Source: Chamaea fasciata
Lineage: Eukaryota > Chordata > Aves > Passeriformes > Sylviidae
Length of the DNA stretch: 64,000 nt
Assembly: GCA_029207755.1 (NCBI GenBank)
Contig: JARCOQ010000002.1
Coordinates: 9,005,156 to 9,069,155, forward strand
Direction of reading: 5' to 3'
The notes beneath the pieces were generated by a model. That model made no database searches. It saw only the letters and a list, made by a program, of their open reading frames with translations, and had not been told where the DNA came from. Of this stretch, positions 1-11,398 are shown one piece after another (position 1 is the stretch's first letter; each line of letters starts with the position of its first letter). Both the position numbers and the translations under genes were made by a program.

Positions 1-1953
1 CAGCATTCCTATAACATTCATTATTTACACATATCTTCCACGCCAGATGTAATCATAAATGACATAATTTTTCCCATGCCTTAATTGATTATACAAAACA
101 CTCCATGTCTATGAGCAATACATAATTAATGTAATTTCAACATATACCTTCTACTCACAGCTCTGAAAAGAGAAATAAACACCATTTGCCCTAATTAAAA
201 CCATCCAATCATTAATATTTACTTATTAATGGGAGAAATTTTCACTGGTGGATTGGAGGCACTGCAATACACACCAAGCATGACAATGAAAATGTGCTCA
301 CATATAAAAAAAACCCTAATAAACAAATGTTTTCCTTTGTGGGGAAAGGACTAGATGAGGGTTTGTACCATTCACCAGACATGCTTAATCTGTAAAGCCC
401 AAGGTCAAGAAGATTAAAAAATGGAACTGAATGTCAGGAGAGAAATCTTCTCATGATAGTTCTGGTTGCAAAGTGCTTCAGAGTTCAAGAATACTTTGGG
501 CTTTATCAGTACAACTCACTCATGCACTAGGCTCAGGTCACCACTCCTGAACTCACATGAACTTCTGGGAAAACAAAACACTTTGTAAACACAAGTACTT
601 AAAGATGTAGTGTAGAATATTATACTGATTCAGAAAAAGGGAAAAGAGACTGGGTGATACTGTAATCTACAGATTATGTGGTTCTGTATACACAGCCATC
701 AGCAGAATAGATCATGCTTGTTCAAGTAATTTCAGTGTTTGAGGCTTCACAGAAAGGGAGCAAAATAACTTTCACCAGGTTAACGCAGAAAAGACAAAAA
801 TATCGGAAAAGTGACTCCATAATAAATTTATATACATAGTATGCTATAAACACTGGTTCAAAATTAGCTTTCTTACCTTGTTCACATTATTAAGATTTTC
901 CACCTTAATAGTTGTTTAAACTGTGACAGGTCTTGAGTATTAAGCGTAGACAAAACATTTCTAGAAACTCCGTGCAGAAGACAATACTTTTTCTATCCCT
1001 TGGTATTTGGTTCTTTTTCTTCCTCCTCCTCTAACACTTTCCCATGTTTCAGCCTAGAAGACACATTTTTGTAGGCAAGAGCAACCCATCAATTCCATTT
1101 TTGATCCTACTGGAGAAACTGCCATAACTGTGAACATATATTGGCAAGGCATACAACTCTAATTTAGTGAGAGAAAATATGATTGCACTTAGTGAACATT
1201 ACTGCCTCAAACACTTTTTAAACTTTGTCCTCTGCGTTGGGTCCTGCTAATTTTCTAACTGTGCAGAAGATAAAATAAATAAAAATATTCTAAAACCTGG
1301 CCACCCAGTACTTTTATGCTCATCCCTTGCCCTCTAGACTTTTAATTTACACTTTCCCTCAAGCCAGACTTAGACCTTTTTTCTTTTAAAACAAGTCTGG
1401 TCTTCTTCTCTCCATGAAAATTTTCAATGTTATAACTAATAAATGTATTTTCTGTTTAATCCTATTAAGGTGTCTCGAAGATCAATAGTGTGTGTATATC
1501 AGGTCAATGTATAAGCCATTTCCCTATAAAATTGTAAGATATATTTCTTTTGCAACACCAGCAAAGTAGTCCTGTGTCAACTCAATGCCTTTTCCAGGAA
1601 ATGACCTCTCCATATTGCTAATACATATATTTGTTAACTAAGCATTTAAAAGTGGATTTACAAATTAACAGGATATTTCTTTGACACCAGAGTTAAATTA
1701 GCACTACCATAAGGGCCAAAACCATGGCTTTTTCCTTCCAAGTGCTTGCTTCAGCTGAGTTACATATTGATCATGCTTGGTTTTGTGTGACTGAGTTTTA
1801 CCGGTTTTTCCCTGGGTTTATTGGGATATTTGAACACTGCAGCAGATTCCAATCAGCATTGCCTCTATGTTTGTCTAATCTGAGTAGAGAAACATGATAT
1901 ATTACAGTACATCCAACCCCATTTCAGGTGGATAATTCTGAAACTGCATGCCT
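1..1953. other. AT-rich non-coding DNA, no gene seen
   Basis: No long open frame, exon-like segment or recognisable repeat was seen. The base composition is strongly AT-rich with short A and T runs. Stops are frequent in all frames. It is probably intergenic or intronic; conserved non-coding elements cannot be excluded without an alignment. Confidence 0.6.
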
Positions 1954-2058
1954 AGGAAGCAAGTATCCTTCAATGAGATTTTATAAATTTTGTGAAAATC
2001 AGAAGAAACAACCTCAATAACTAAAAAGATCACAAAGGTCGCTGGGAATATACCATAC
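1954..2058 (+). repeat. Unrecognised 105-bp repeat, copy 1
   Basis: This block aligns without gaps to 4314-4418. By hand count 82 of 105 positions are identical (about 78%), with 14 transitions and 9 transversions. Shared landmarks are an AGGAA start, CAAGTATC, TCAATGA, AGAAACAA, and CTGGGAATAT near the end. Weaker similarity seems to continue about 20 bp upstream (ATTCT.AA..CT.CAT). The family was not recognised. It could be an old interspersed repeat or a local duplication; the level of decay suggests an old event. Confidence 0.8.
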
Positions 2059-4313
2059 CCAAGGTCCACCTGTTAAATTAGTAGTTCCTGGATTAAAATC
2101 AGATGTTTTTCAGTAATTTTCCTCCTCCTGCCCCAACCACAGGACTACCTAGGACTAAAATGAAGCATTTTAGATTGGTGAAGTTTCTTCCTCAGCAAGA
2201 ACGCATGCTTGTTGTGCATGAGGCTTGCTGCTGGAACCCAGGAATGGCCGTGATTTCAGACAAGAGCAGACAGTCATCCCACAGTACAATAATTTCTCAT
2301 TAGTTTTATGCATACAAGCTAACTATTTTAATTAGGTAACTACATGGAAATAATTGTCTGCAATTAAATACAATGCCTAATTACAGCTATACAACTAATA
2401 ACTGTGATTCTGGATAAATATGATGTTTGGCATAAATACTTAGACAACACGAGAGAAACAAAGTTCGGTCATTCATCTTGCAAATGGATTGAGCCTGTAG
2501 TCATGGATTTCATTTTCTGAAGATCTGACTATCTATCTTAGTTATTTTAGATGGTTTTGTATGTATAGCAGCATATATATAAAGAGGTTTTACTGTTGAA
2601 ATTAGTATTTTAAAGGCAGTGATCTTGATCTGATCAAGAATCCACTGAAACAGAATATTACCTCTACCCCTCTCCCAGAAAACATGTAAAGGTGAACTAA
2701 TTTGTTCCACTGTTCAACAACTAGCAAAACACCATTTCATTTAAAAACAAGGTATAATCATGTTCCTATATCATGGTCTTGAAATAAATTTTAGCTCAGC
2801 CCTTTGTGGCCAACTACTTCCTTGACCATTTTCAGTTTTGGTGTACTGAATATTTAGTCCCAGAAAATGATTTTTAATTATCGCCATTATAAAAACAGAT
2901 TTAAAAAGGAATGGTGATTACACACCATCTGGAAATATACTCAAGCTGTCAAAAGAATCTGTGGATAGTTCCAGTATACAGTATTCAGATTTCAGCAGGA
3001 AATCATACTTGGTCAAGCGGGAAAAAATCATTCAGATTCACGCATTTTTAAAAATGCATTTGACATATCAAATAAAGTTCAAAGATACAGTTAAAGAAAT
3101 TTAGTTTAAGGGATTTTAATAGGATGCATGTTAAATTTATACACTGCATACATTAACAGACAAAAGAAGTAAATTAATCAGTTCTGAAAGAGCATTCATA
3201 AAATGCTAGAACTGTGACAAGTACAATACAGATACAAAAGAATAAGGGAGAAAGGAAAGAAAAGGAACTTTAAAAGAAAACAGAGAAGAAAAGAAAGAAA
3301 AAAAGAAAGAAAATCAGTCTTTCTCCTTTTTTCCTAAGGCATAGGAAATAATGATAGTGTAAACTCATGGTGATGAAGGAAACTCAGTGTATCAACAACT
3401 TCTCTGAGCAATTACAGATCATGAGAGCTCCCCTGCAAACATTCAGCCCCTGCTGGTGCCCACTGAGGTACCCTGGCCCTGGCGTATCCAGGCAACAGGG
3501 TCTGCAGAGACCCTTGGTGGGGACAAAGTTGGCTTTAAGCAGTCTTCCATGTCTAACAACCTGGCACAGCTTTATTAGCTCAGATAAAAACACAATTAAA
3601 CACATTTACTGGCTCACTAATGTACAGCGAGGAAGGAGAAAATGAGGTTTGTCCTTGCTGCTCGAATTTGGTTCAGGCGAGCTGTAAATAAGAGGCAATC
3701 ACACAACCACCATCCTGGGGAGGCAGGAAAATGAAGAAGGAAAAAAAAATTCTACTTAAGAGCATCATTAGAAGAGCACATTGTGTGCAGAATCCTTTTA
3801 GTAGCAAAAGATGCAAGTATACTAGAAGCTATGAGAGCAAGCTATGAGAGGGAGGACAAGGATTTGTGCAGAAGGCACTGTTGGGCTACGGGGCAGGGAA
3901 CCCAAATGAGGTGAAGGAGACCTGGTTGGGCTCCTGAAACTTGAGCATCAGTGGGATTACACCACTGTGAGACAAAGCAACCAGCCACAATTATGGTGGT
4001 CTGTCGTTCTGGGTGTAATAGTGGTTAGAGAAGCAGATTTCTAAGTCATTGCCCATCAAGACTCCTTATTTCAACACAATTGAGCTTTTAAGGGCAGAAA
4101 ACTGTGATGAAAGATCCGAAAATATCACCAGCTTACTCACAACAGTTATATCTCTGTCTCTCCTTATGCTGTGACACCTATGTGTTCATCTGAGTTTATT
4201 CAGCCATCCTAAAGAAACCCAGACATGGATTTGTTTGGCTTAGCAGTACATTCATAAAGTTGGATGAAAGTTGAAACCAGTTACAGCGAAATATATTCTA
4301 AATCTTCATTTTT
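2059..4313. other. AT-rich non-coding DNA with one GC-richer patch
   Basis: No gene is supported. A purine-rich run (A and G) covers about 3241-3312. A GC-richer patch at about 3430-3560 carries overlapping open frames of 92 codons (+) and 73 codons (-), neither resembling a known protein. The patch could be an old repeat or a conserved non-coding element; I could not decide. Confidence 0.5.
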
Positions 4314-4418
4314 AGGAAACAAGTATCAATCAATGACATTTCATAAACTGTATGATAAACAGGAGAAACAATATCAATAGGTACAAAAATTACAAGGGTC
4401 ACTGGGAATATGTTATAC
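4314..4418 (+). repeat. Unrecognised 105-bp repeat, copy 2
   Basis: This is the partner of 1954-2058, in the same orientation about 2.36 kb downstream. The alignment is gap-free at about 78% identity by hand count. Similarity fades on the right into a T-rich run with a short C run (4420-4430). There is no flanking poly-A or clear target-site duplication, so the mode of spread is not visible. Confidence 0.8.
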
Positions 4419-5009
4419 TTTTTTTCCCCAATAATTTATTAATTTAACTAAAAGAAACATGAAATGCCAGAGCAGAACTCTGTCAGTTCTCAGCGGTACA
4501 AAATTTACTAGTAATCATTTAAATACCTTCTCATATACTTATTATTTTTTTTCAAAATAAGAAGGCTGCCCAGCATAGAAATGATAAAACTGTTGACTAT
4601 ATATAATGTGTATCAAACTCAATTTCAGATGAATACAATAAGTAGAAACCTTACAACAGTCTGCTCTGAATAAAATACATGTCATAAAATAATGCAAGCC
4701 TATTGGCTTCGTAAACATTACGTCTCAGATGAAACAAGCTGGCTTTTTTCATGGCAGTGCTTTCTAAATCGAAGTATTTGTAACAGAATTTGTACTGAAA
4801 TTTTAAAATTCAGTGTTATGGGTTGGGGATAAATATACGCTGTTTAAATAAACTCATGAAAAAACTTTGCCGAAAGCTGCCACAACCACATTTCTAAATT
4901 CATGTCAACGTCTCTACAGCATTTCTGGAATCAGGGAGGGTGGGCTGGACGACTCTCCCCCTCTGCTTTTCTTGTACTTGTCATTAGGCAGCTGCTAATA
5001 AAGCAACAG
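4419..5009. other. AT-rich spacer upstream of a CR1 fragment
   Basis: No gene was seen. The last 90 bases are GC-richer than the rest and run into the CR1 fragment. They may be a more decayed 5' part of that element, but I could not align them to CR1 with confidence. Confidence 0.5.
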
Positions 5010-5577
5010 GAAAAGGATACAGCCTTGCCAGTAGGTCGAGGGTGATGATCCCGCCCCACTGCTCAGCCCTAGGGAGGTCTGTCCTCGAGTGCTGTGTCCA
5101 ATTCTGACCTTCTCAGTTCAAGGGAGACATGGACCTCCTGGAGCAGATCCAGTGGTGGGCTCCAAAGGTGATGAAGGGACTGGAACTTTTCTCTTAGGAG
5201 GAAAGGCGGAGGGAGCAGGGCCTGTTCACCCTCAAGAAGGGATGACTGAGAGGGGATCTCATCAATGTCTGTCACTATCTGAAGGGAGGTGTCAGGATGG
5301 TGGAACAAGGCTCTGTTCGATGGTGCTGAGCAATAGGACAAGACCAGGAGAAGATGCCCAAGAGGTTTCAACTGAACATATGGAAGAATTTCTTTACAGG
5401 TGCACTGGAACAGGTTGCCCAGAGAGGGTGGGGAATCCCCCTTACTGAAAATGTTCAAGAATTGTCTGGACACAATCCAGTGCCTCATGCTCTGGGATGA
5501 TCCTGCCTGAGGACGGAGGTGGTACCAGATGATCCACTGCGGTTTCTTCCAATCTTGTCCTTCCGGTGATTCTGTAA
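5010..5577 (+). mobile_element. CR1 LINE fragment, 3' part, sense strand
   Basis: This is the 3' portion of a chicken-repeat-1 (CR1) non-LTR retrotransposon. In order it shows the CR1 segments for a 'cctc..gtgctgtgtccaattctg' stretch, an 'aggaaaggcggagggagcagggcctgttc' stretch, GAGAGGGGATCTCATCAATG, and a TTGCCCAGAGAGG stretch. It ends in a decayed version of the CR1 terminus (GATTCTGT at about 5568). The C-terminal end of the CR1 reverse-transcriptase ORF is recognisable in pieces: GDLINV.HYLKGG in one frame, then CQDGGTRLCSMVLSNRTR in another, so the frame is broken. CR1 copies are normally truncated at the 5' end, as here. The 139-codon open frame on the opposite strand is a shadow. Confidence 0.93.
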
Positions 5578-7403
5578 CAATATGTGCCAGTGTTGTGCCC
5601 GTGTGGTATGACAGTTGTTATGAATTCCATTTCTCCTTAGATCATTATTATTTCATAAGGAGGGAGCAAATTTTTTCTCAGGAGCGTGTTTTTGTGTAGC
5701 ACGTACTTTGAAAACTAGCACAAAGATTTTCCTTGCATCAGTAACACACTCATTGCAGACACTCAGACTCCGTTAAAGGCAGCTCAAATTCACTCTAAGT
5801 CACAAAGGCACTACACAACCCTTTACAGCTGGACAGTGATGTTCCAACAGCTTTTGCCTTTAGAGGTCCCACGAGTGGACATAAGCAAGAATTAGTTTCC
5901 CAGCCATATTCAACAGAAGCAAAATTTCTTACAGGGTCAGAGGGAGGAAGTCAGTCTCACCAGTCCTCCTTGCTATTGCTGTACAAGAGGAAGCTGTGAG
6001 TTTCTAGAACAATGTGACAAATGTGAAAGGAAATAAAAAGAGAGGCAGAGTCCACAGTGGAAAGAAAGGACCGTAGAGACTAAAGTGGTACACCAGAAGA
6101 AAAGAGAAGAGCTGTAAAATGACGAACTAGAAGTCTTTGTAGAGAACCCTCCCTGATGACCAGCAAACACCTCTGAGGTCACACAGCAAATAAATTCTGA
6201 CGGCTGATGCCCACAGTGAAAAATTCTTGTGCACTATATGACAGTGCATATTGTGCTGTGTGTGTGAAAAAACTCGCCTTACTGGTTACCTGAATAGGGA
6301 AGTGGTGCAATGACACCTTAAAGGGAAATATTTGGCACCTCAAATTACAACAGAAAATAAAAGCTGTCTTACTTGAGCCATTAGCTCTCTGTGCTTAAAT
6401 TCACTTTTGTAAGACAAAAGGCAAAGCAGTTGCTAAACCTGACATGTTATTGTTTAGCTAATTTCATAAACCACTGTGAATGCTTCAGATCGTGATGATA
6501 AACACCAAAGAAACCCCATGAGGGAAATTAGGAATTCTGTATAAAGTGCAGCAATTCGATGGTGTGTAAAAAAATACAGCACTACTACTTAATGAGGAGC
6601 ATAATGAAGAATCATTTAGTAGTTCCCCATTTAGTAAGTGCTCTCTCCCCTGTGCAGTGGTGAGTGCTAAGGTTTCATAGAGAGGTTTACAGTAAATTAT
6701 GATGTAATTAATGGCCACAGCATTGAATAACAAAAATGACACCACAAGAGAAATGAATGGTGACTTTAATTATGGTTTTTTTCTAACTTTAATGCTTGAC
6801 TTCAAAATGTGAAGGTTCTCGTTCTAGGACTTTACACGTAAATGCAAAATCAATTATTTAAAATATTTGGCCAGCACTAAGAACAAGCCCAGAGAGAATA
6901 TACATATTTTGGATTAATGTACATATTTGTAGCATACTTGTACCATATTCAGTTTTAAACAGCAGAGAAAGAAAATTACCTAGAACGCAACTGAGCTTAA
7001 GAGGAAAAGTTATGGGTTAAGGATTGTACTTACCATCATATACTCTTCACTCAGTAAATGACCTTTAAGTGGTTTTTCTTTTTCCTTTAGAGAAAACTTT
7101 AAGATGGCATAGCCATGCCTTGAATAAAAATATTTAATAGCTAGACTTTTTTTCTTAGATTTCCCCACTGAGCCCAGAAATAAAGTTTGTGTACAGAGCA
7201 TACGTCAGCCCTTGTTCTTTAATTTATGGACTCTCAGTGTGTTTCAGCTGGATGGGAAAGCCCAGTGGTGAAAACAGACCAGGGGCATGGGTTAATACCA
7301 CATAAGACTGCAAGCAGACTGTGAGAAAAATATTGCATTTGAAGTATGTGAAAGCGGAAACCTGGGTGAGTGCCTACTACTTTTGTGTGCCATAAAATAT
7401 ACT
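5578..7403. other. AT-rich non-coding DNA, no gene seen
   Basis: Several minus-strand open frames of 60-90 codons occur, but none has recognisable domains, codon structure or splice context. No known repeat was identified. Confidence 0.55.
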
Positions 7404-7453
7404 GGTTTTTTGTTGGGTTTTTTGTTGTTGTGGGTTTTTGTTTGTTTGTTTGT

Positions 7454-7484
<31 letters not shown>

Positions 7485-7530
7485 GAGAATCAGAGGATTT
7501 TTGTTTGATTTGGTTTAGTTGGTTTTTTTT
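7404..7530. repeat. T/G low-complexity tract (TTTTG/TTTG repeats)
   Basis: The plus strand is almost only T and G, with runs of TTTG, TTTTTG and TTTTG units between 7438 and 7485. It creates a Lys/Gln/Thr-rich 107-codon open frame on the minus strand that is an artefact of composition. Confidence 0.9.
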
Positions 7531-7988
7531 ACCTCTCCAATAAAACTCCATGTGCATGTGTTGCTCAGAAAAGTAGATGGCCCATCAATTGTGCTGACAG
7601 GGTTACTACTTTTTACAGTTCTTCCCATTAACTTTTTTCAGCCTAGTGGGAGCACCCATATAAGACTTGGTGTTATCAAATGTTTTGAGTGAAAACATGT
7701 AAGTCTACTTTAGAGTATCTTATATACAGAAATGATTTAACAAGATCGCAACACTTTCTGACTGAAATTTCTCTGATAATGAGTTACGTACATTAATATA
7801 AAATTCACTGTTTTATATTAATTCCCACTTTGTTTATTGCCCTTTGGTTTAGAAGTAAAGACAAGGAAAACAAATTAAAATGAAACTGTGTTTCATTCTT
7901 TTTCTTGTTTAAACTGAATATTGATGATTTTCTTCTCGTTTTCATATTTAATAGTCTAATTTATAAAACTTTTTCATGAAATTTAAGT
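7531..7988. other. AT-rich spacer
   Basis: No gene or recognised repeat was seen between the two T/G tracts. Confidence 0.5.
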
Positions 7989-8131
7989 GGGATTTTTTGG
8001 TTTTGGTTGGTTTGTTTTTTGGTTTTTTTTTTTTTTTTGGTTTTGGGGTTATTTTTGGTGTTTTTTGTTGTTTTTTGTTGTTGTTGTTGTTGGGTTGTTT
8101 TGTTGGTTTTTTTTTGGGGGGGGAGGGGGAG
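7989..8131. repeat. T/G low-complexity tract with GTT repeats and a G-run
   Basis: T runs alternate with GG and a GTT repeat (about 8065-8095). It ends in an eight-base G run, an A and a five-base G run (about 8117-8130). The 70-codon Phe/Gly/Trp-rich frame that spans it is a by-product of composition. The plus-strand G runs could contribute to a G-quadruplex. Confidence 0.88.
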
Positions 8132-8380
8132 TGTGCTATTTTTGTTTGGTGAAATTCCTCTCTAAACCCAAATTTTCTATCTCACTACACAAATTATAAT
8201 GAATATCCCAAACATCTGAAGAAGCAATAAGCTGTCTTACCTCTATCCAATAACCTCTATTTCTTATTAAAAAAAAAAAAAAAAAGAAAACTGCCTCCAC
8301 ATGCTCACAACCAAAAAGCTTAGTTTGGGAACTAGCTTTCTTAACTCTTCTGTCCCTTATATACCATAAAACAGTTTAGG

Positions 8381-8730
8381 TTGACAGTGACCTCGAAAAG
8401 TCATCTGGTCCAGCCTCATGGGAAAAGTAATGTAAATGAGATTATCTGCCCATCTGCAGCTTGGAAACCTCCAGCAGTGAGGACTCATCCATGTCCCTGA
8501 AGTGGTTGCTCCAGGGGATGAGTTCCTACTGCAAAAATTTTATTTCTTGTGATTGAGGCAAAACCTCTCCTCAGTGCAACTTGTACATGTCACTCCTTGT
8601 CTTCTCAATGAAAACTCCATCAGCTTTGCATTTGCCTTTTAAATACTAGAAAATCATGACAAGGTACTCCCAAGTCTCTTCTCCTGGAACAGCAAACCTA
8701 GCATCTTCCTCACTGTGCAGGTTACCTCAC
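8381..8730 (-). mobile_element. Old CR1 LINE fragment, antisense
   Basis: Read on the plus strand this is the reverse complement of a CR1 3' region, with landmarks in the usual order. They are a GACCTC...GTCATCTGGTCCAGCC segment (8389-8416), a CTCCAGCAGTGAGGACTC-like segment (8469-8487), GTGCAACTTGTACATGTCACTCC (8575-8597), TTTAAATACTAGAA (8639-8652) and a CTTCTCCTGGAACAGCAAACC segment (8679-8699). It is far more diverged than the copy at 5010, so it is probably an older subfamily. The terminal octamers are missing at the 8381 end. It lies inside AT-rich non-coding DNA. Confidence 0.8.
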
Positions 8731-9872
8731 TTCTTTGTTCATGCATTTTAAAATTTAAATATCTGTTTTGTTTCGAGTCATTTGATTTCAGGCCTTCATC
8801 TGCAAACTCAAGTCACATGATTCTACGAAAGATTAAAAGTCACTGGTTATTTGTTCCCATGTTATTTAAGGACAGTTTCCTATGCTATTGTACACCATAT
8901 AACCCTGCTAGCTGAGCTACTGTTAGCACCACACAGATCTATAACTTCTCTCAGGATTTATGAAGGGAATAGGCCAATGAAACACCAGAAGATTACCAAA
9001 TGCAAGTGTCCATTGAAATGAAACTGAAAAACCTGACAAAAGGAAGAATGTTTCCAGGTTAAAAAAAGTCTTCTCATCAAGAAACAGTCTCAAATGTAAA
9101 CTCTTCAGAGGACACTTGTCACTTCAGAATCATCTCTCAAAAACATCCATCTTTGACCCAAGAGAAGACTCTGTCTTCATTAAGCAGATGAATCCATCCT
9201 ATTTTGTTTATTTTTTTTTCCCATTAAATAATATATTTGGTCTAAATGGATAATTTCCCCCTTAAAGATAGGAGGATTATTAATCAGCTGGTAGTAGATC
9301 ATGTGGCGCGCTTTTTTTGAGCAATTTTACATTTTATACACCTAGAAATATATGAAGAGGAAATACATCAATGTGGTGAACTAGAATCAGGTATACATCT
9401 TCATTCATGACATATTCACACCCAAATTTGTATTCTTATTCACTGACGGTTACAGATATTGGCACAAACTCACCTGATGTTAGCAACAAATCAGAATAGA
9501 CAGAAGACTTTGGAAAAACGAAGTCCAAGACCAGTAGCAAGTGCAGAGAAAAAGCAAAGCAAGGTCTTCCTTTCCCAGACATCTGCTGGTAAAAGAACCA
9601 TGGAGAAGACAATGAATGGAGGTGGTGGATCATGAAGTCTGCAGTAAAAAGCAACTGGTTATGGCATATACACCAACATTAATACCACACATAAAGACAA
9701 AGAGTAGTTTTTAGACCCAACAGTCTGAATTTATTTCTAGATACAGATGTGCTGTTTTAGGTTATTCTTTTTGAGATCATCCAAAGGTTTGGAGAAATGA
9801 ACGTTAGTTTCAGACAGCTAAGGGTATGACCATTCAAGGACTTTGCATTCCATGAAACGGCGTTTCATTTAC

Positions 9873-9930
9873 GTTATGGTTTGCCCTCATTCATAAATAT
9901 CATTCATAAATGTTATGGTTTGCCCTCATT
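9873..9930 (+). repeat. Tandem duplication, 39-bp period, partial second copy
   Basis: GTTATGGTTTGCCCTCATT occurs exactly at 9873-9891 and again at 9912-9930. A nested 13-bp repeat (CATTCATAAAT plus two bases) sits at 9888-9900 and 9901-9913. The exact 19-bp match suggests a recent replication-slippage or end-joining duplication. Confidence 0.9.
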
Positions 9931-10398
9931 TGTTCCTCTGAACCCTCGAAATGTAGCAGAATTTCCAGCATTGCTTCTTGTAATTACAGATTAATTTATG
10001 AAGTTCTTCCATTATAGTTGCCAGCCAAACAAATATTATAAATCACTTTCATAATCCAATGTTCCTCAGGTTTTTTATTTTCCTCCCCCCAAGAAAAAGG
10101 TTTCTGACACAAAGGAGTTTTGTCTGCCTTGCCTGCACCATGTATTTTTACTCCCATGAAACAACAGCTAAATTTCCTCCATGAATTAGTACCTTCAGTA
10201 CTGACCTGTCACTATGGAGGCACTTGATTAATGCTTAACAACTTAAGCTGTTCTAGTTTGGATGAGTTTTCTAGGTCTAAATTTGGCATAGAAATCCCTT
10301 GCCAATTTCCAACCTGCTAAATAGTGCATGTTGTTGCACACCTGTACTGAATATCAGGTGCATTGGCCTGTTTGCTGTGCACACAAATGCCACTCTCA

Positions 10399-10470
10399 TA
10401 AAAACCTTTTAGATTTACTAAAAAAAAAAAAACCCAGTAAAAACCTTTTAGAGTTACTAAAAAAAACCAA
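10399..10470 (+). repeat. Tandem duplication, 39-bp period
   Basis: TAAAAACCTTTTAGA starts at 10399 and recurs at 10438, followed in both by TTACTAAAAAA. Because 39 is a multiple of three, a 61-codon frame (10328-10513) reads a repeated KNLL.LLKK peptide. That frame has no other sign of coding. Confidence 0.88.
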
Positions 10471-11185
10471 TAATTTGAAGACTATAAAGAGTTTTATTTT
10501 GTATCTTCACTAAGAACTTCTTTCTGAACACTGTAATAATAAATTGCATGTGAACACAGAACTGGAGAAGTTAAATAATTTGTAAAATAAAAATCCTAAA
10601 AATATTATTTCTTTTAGGATAACAACTTTAATGTGAAATAATATTCCAAGCACATATATTCCATGGCATGTATTAGGAAAAAGTTTGACATTTTAATATT
10701 TTGGTGGTGGAGCTCTCAGAAATATCTGAAATTGTTATATTTAATGTGGTAGATGTGGACTAGTAGGAAATACTGCATGTAGAACAGACATTCTTCCATT
10801 AATAGCAGTGAATTTTCATTTTTTAAAATTTTTCATTTTGTGATGCACAACCTCTTTGTTCCTAATAAGATTTCGCATCTCTGTAACCTACAATAATGAT
10901 TTGTATGTTTAGATATGTACTCAAAATCCATTAAAACATTTCATTTCAGAAAAAGGATCCAACATTAAGGAATCATTCAGGCTTGCAAACTTCTTAAACG
11001 GGGAAAGATTGATTTTCAGGATTTATTGAGAGATTTACTGTGTGTACAGGTAGGATTGTGATATGTTTTCAGGATGGAAACTGTGAACCAAAATAATGGA
11101 CAGAATGTAACTCAGCAGAAGAATGCAAAATTCTGCCTCTAGCTGTATAACTATCTAAGAATTACCCAAATTTTGCCATTAATGT

Positions 11186-11398
11186 AAAAACTAAAAATAA
11201 AAACAAAAAAACCCAAACAAAACACCACCAACAACAAAAAACACAGAAACAACAACAAAACCAACCAACCAACCAACCAAAAAAAAAAAAAAAAAACACA
11301 TAAAAACACACAAAAACCCCAAAAACAAACAAACAAACAAACAAACAAACAACCCAAAAAAATCCCCCCAAACCAAACAAAAGTAAACCAAATCAAAG
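11186..11398. repeat. A/C low-complexity tract (AAAC, CCAA repeats, A18 run)
   Basis: The plus strand is nearly all A and C: AACAACAAA units, four CCAA units at about 11262-11280, an A run to 11296, then AAAC repeats at about 11325-11352. Three overlapping minus-strand frames of 72-81 codons rich in Phe/Cys/Val are artefacts of the tract. Confidence 0.9.

Larger units (their letters stand above)
8731..11185. other. AT-rich non-coding DNA with two short tandem duplications
   Basis: No gene is supported. The stretch contains a 17-bp palindrome at 9852-9868 (8-bp arms ATGAAACG/CGTTTCAT around one G) and the tandem duplications at 9873-9930 and 10399-10470 listed separately. Confidence 0.55.

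Noticed and set aside
1910..4632. Possible third similarity: about 1908-1934 against 4606-4634
   Set aside because: About 20 of 27 positions match, but in AT-rich DNA this is within chance, and the order relative to the 105-bp repeat is not collinear.
5069..5488. 139-codon minus frame and 119-codon plus frame
   Set aside because: Both fall inside the CR1 fragment; the plus frame includes only broken remains of the CR1 ORF in part.
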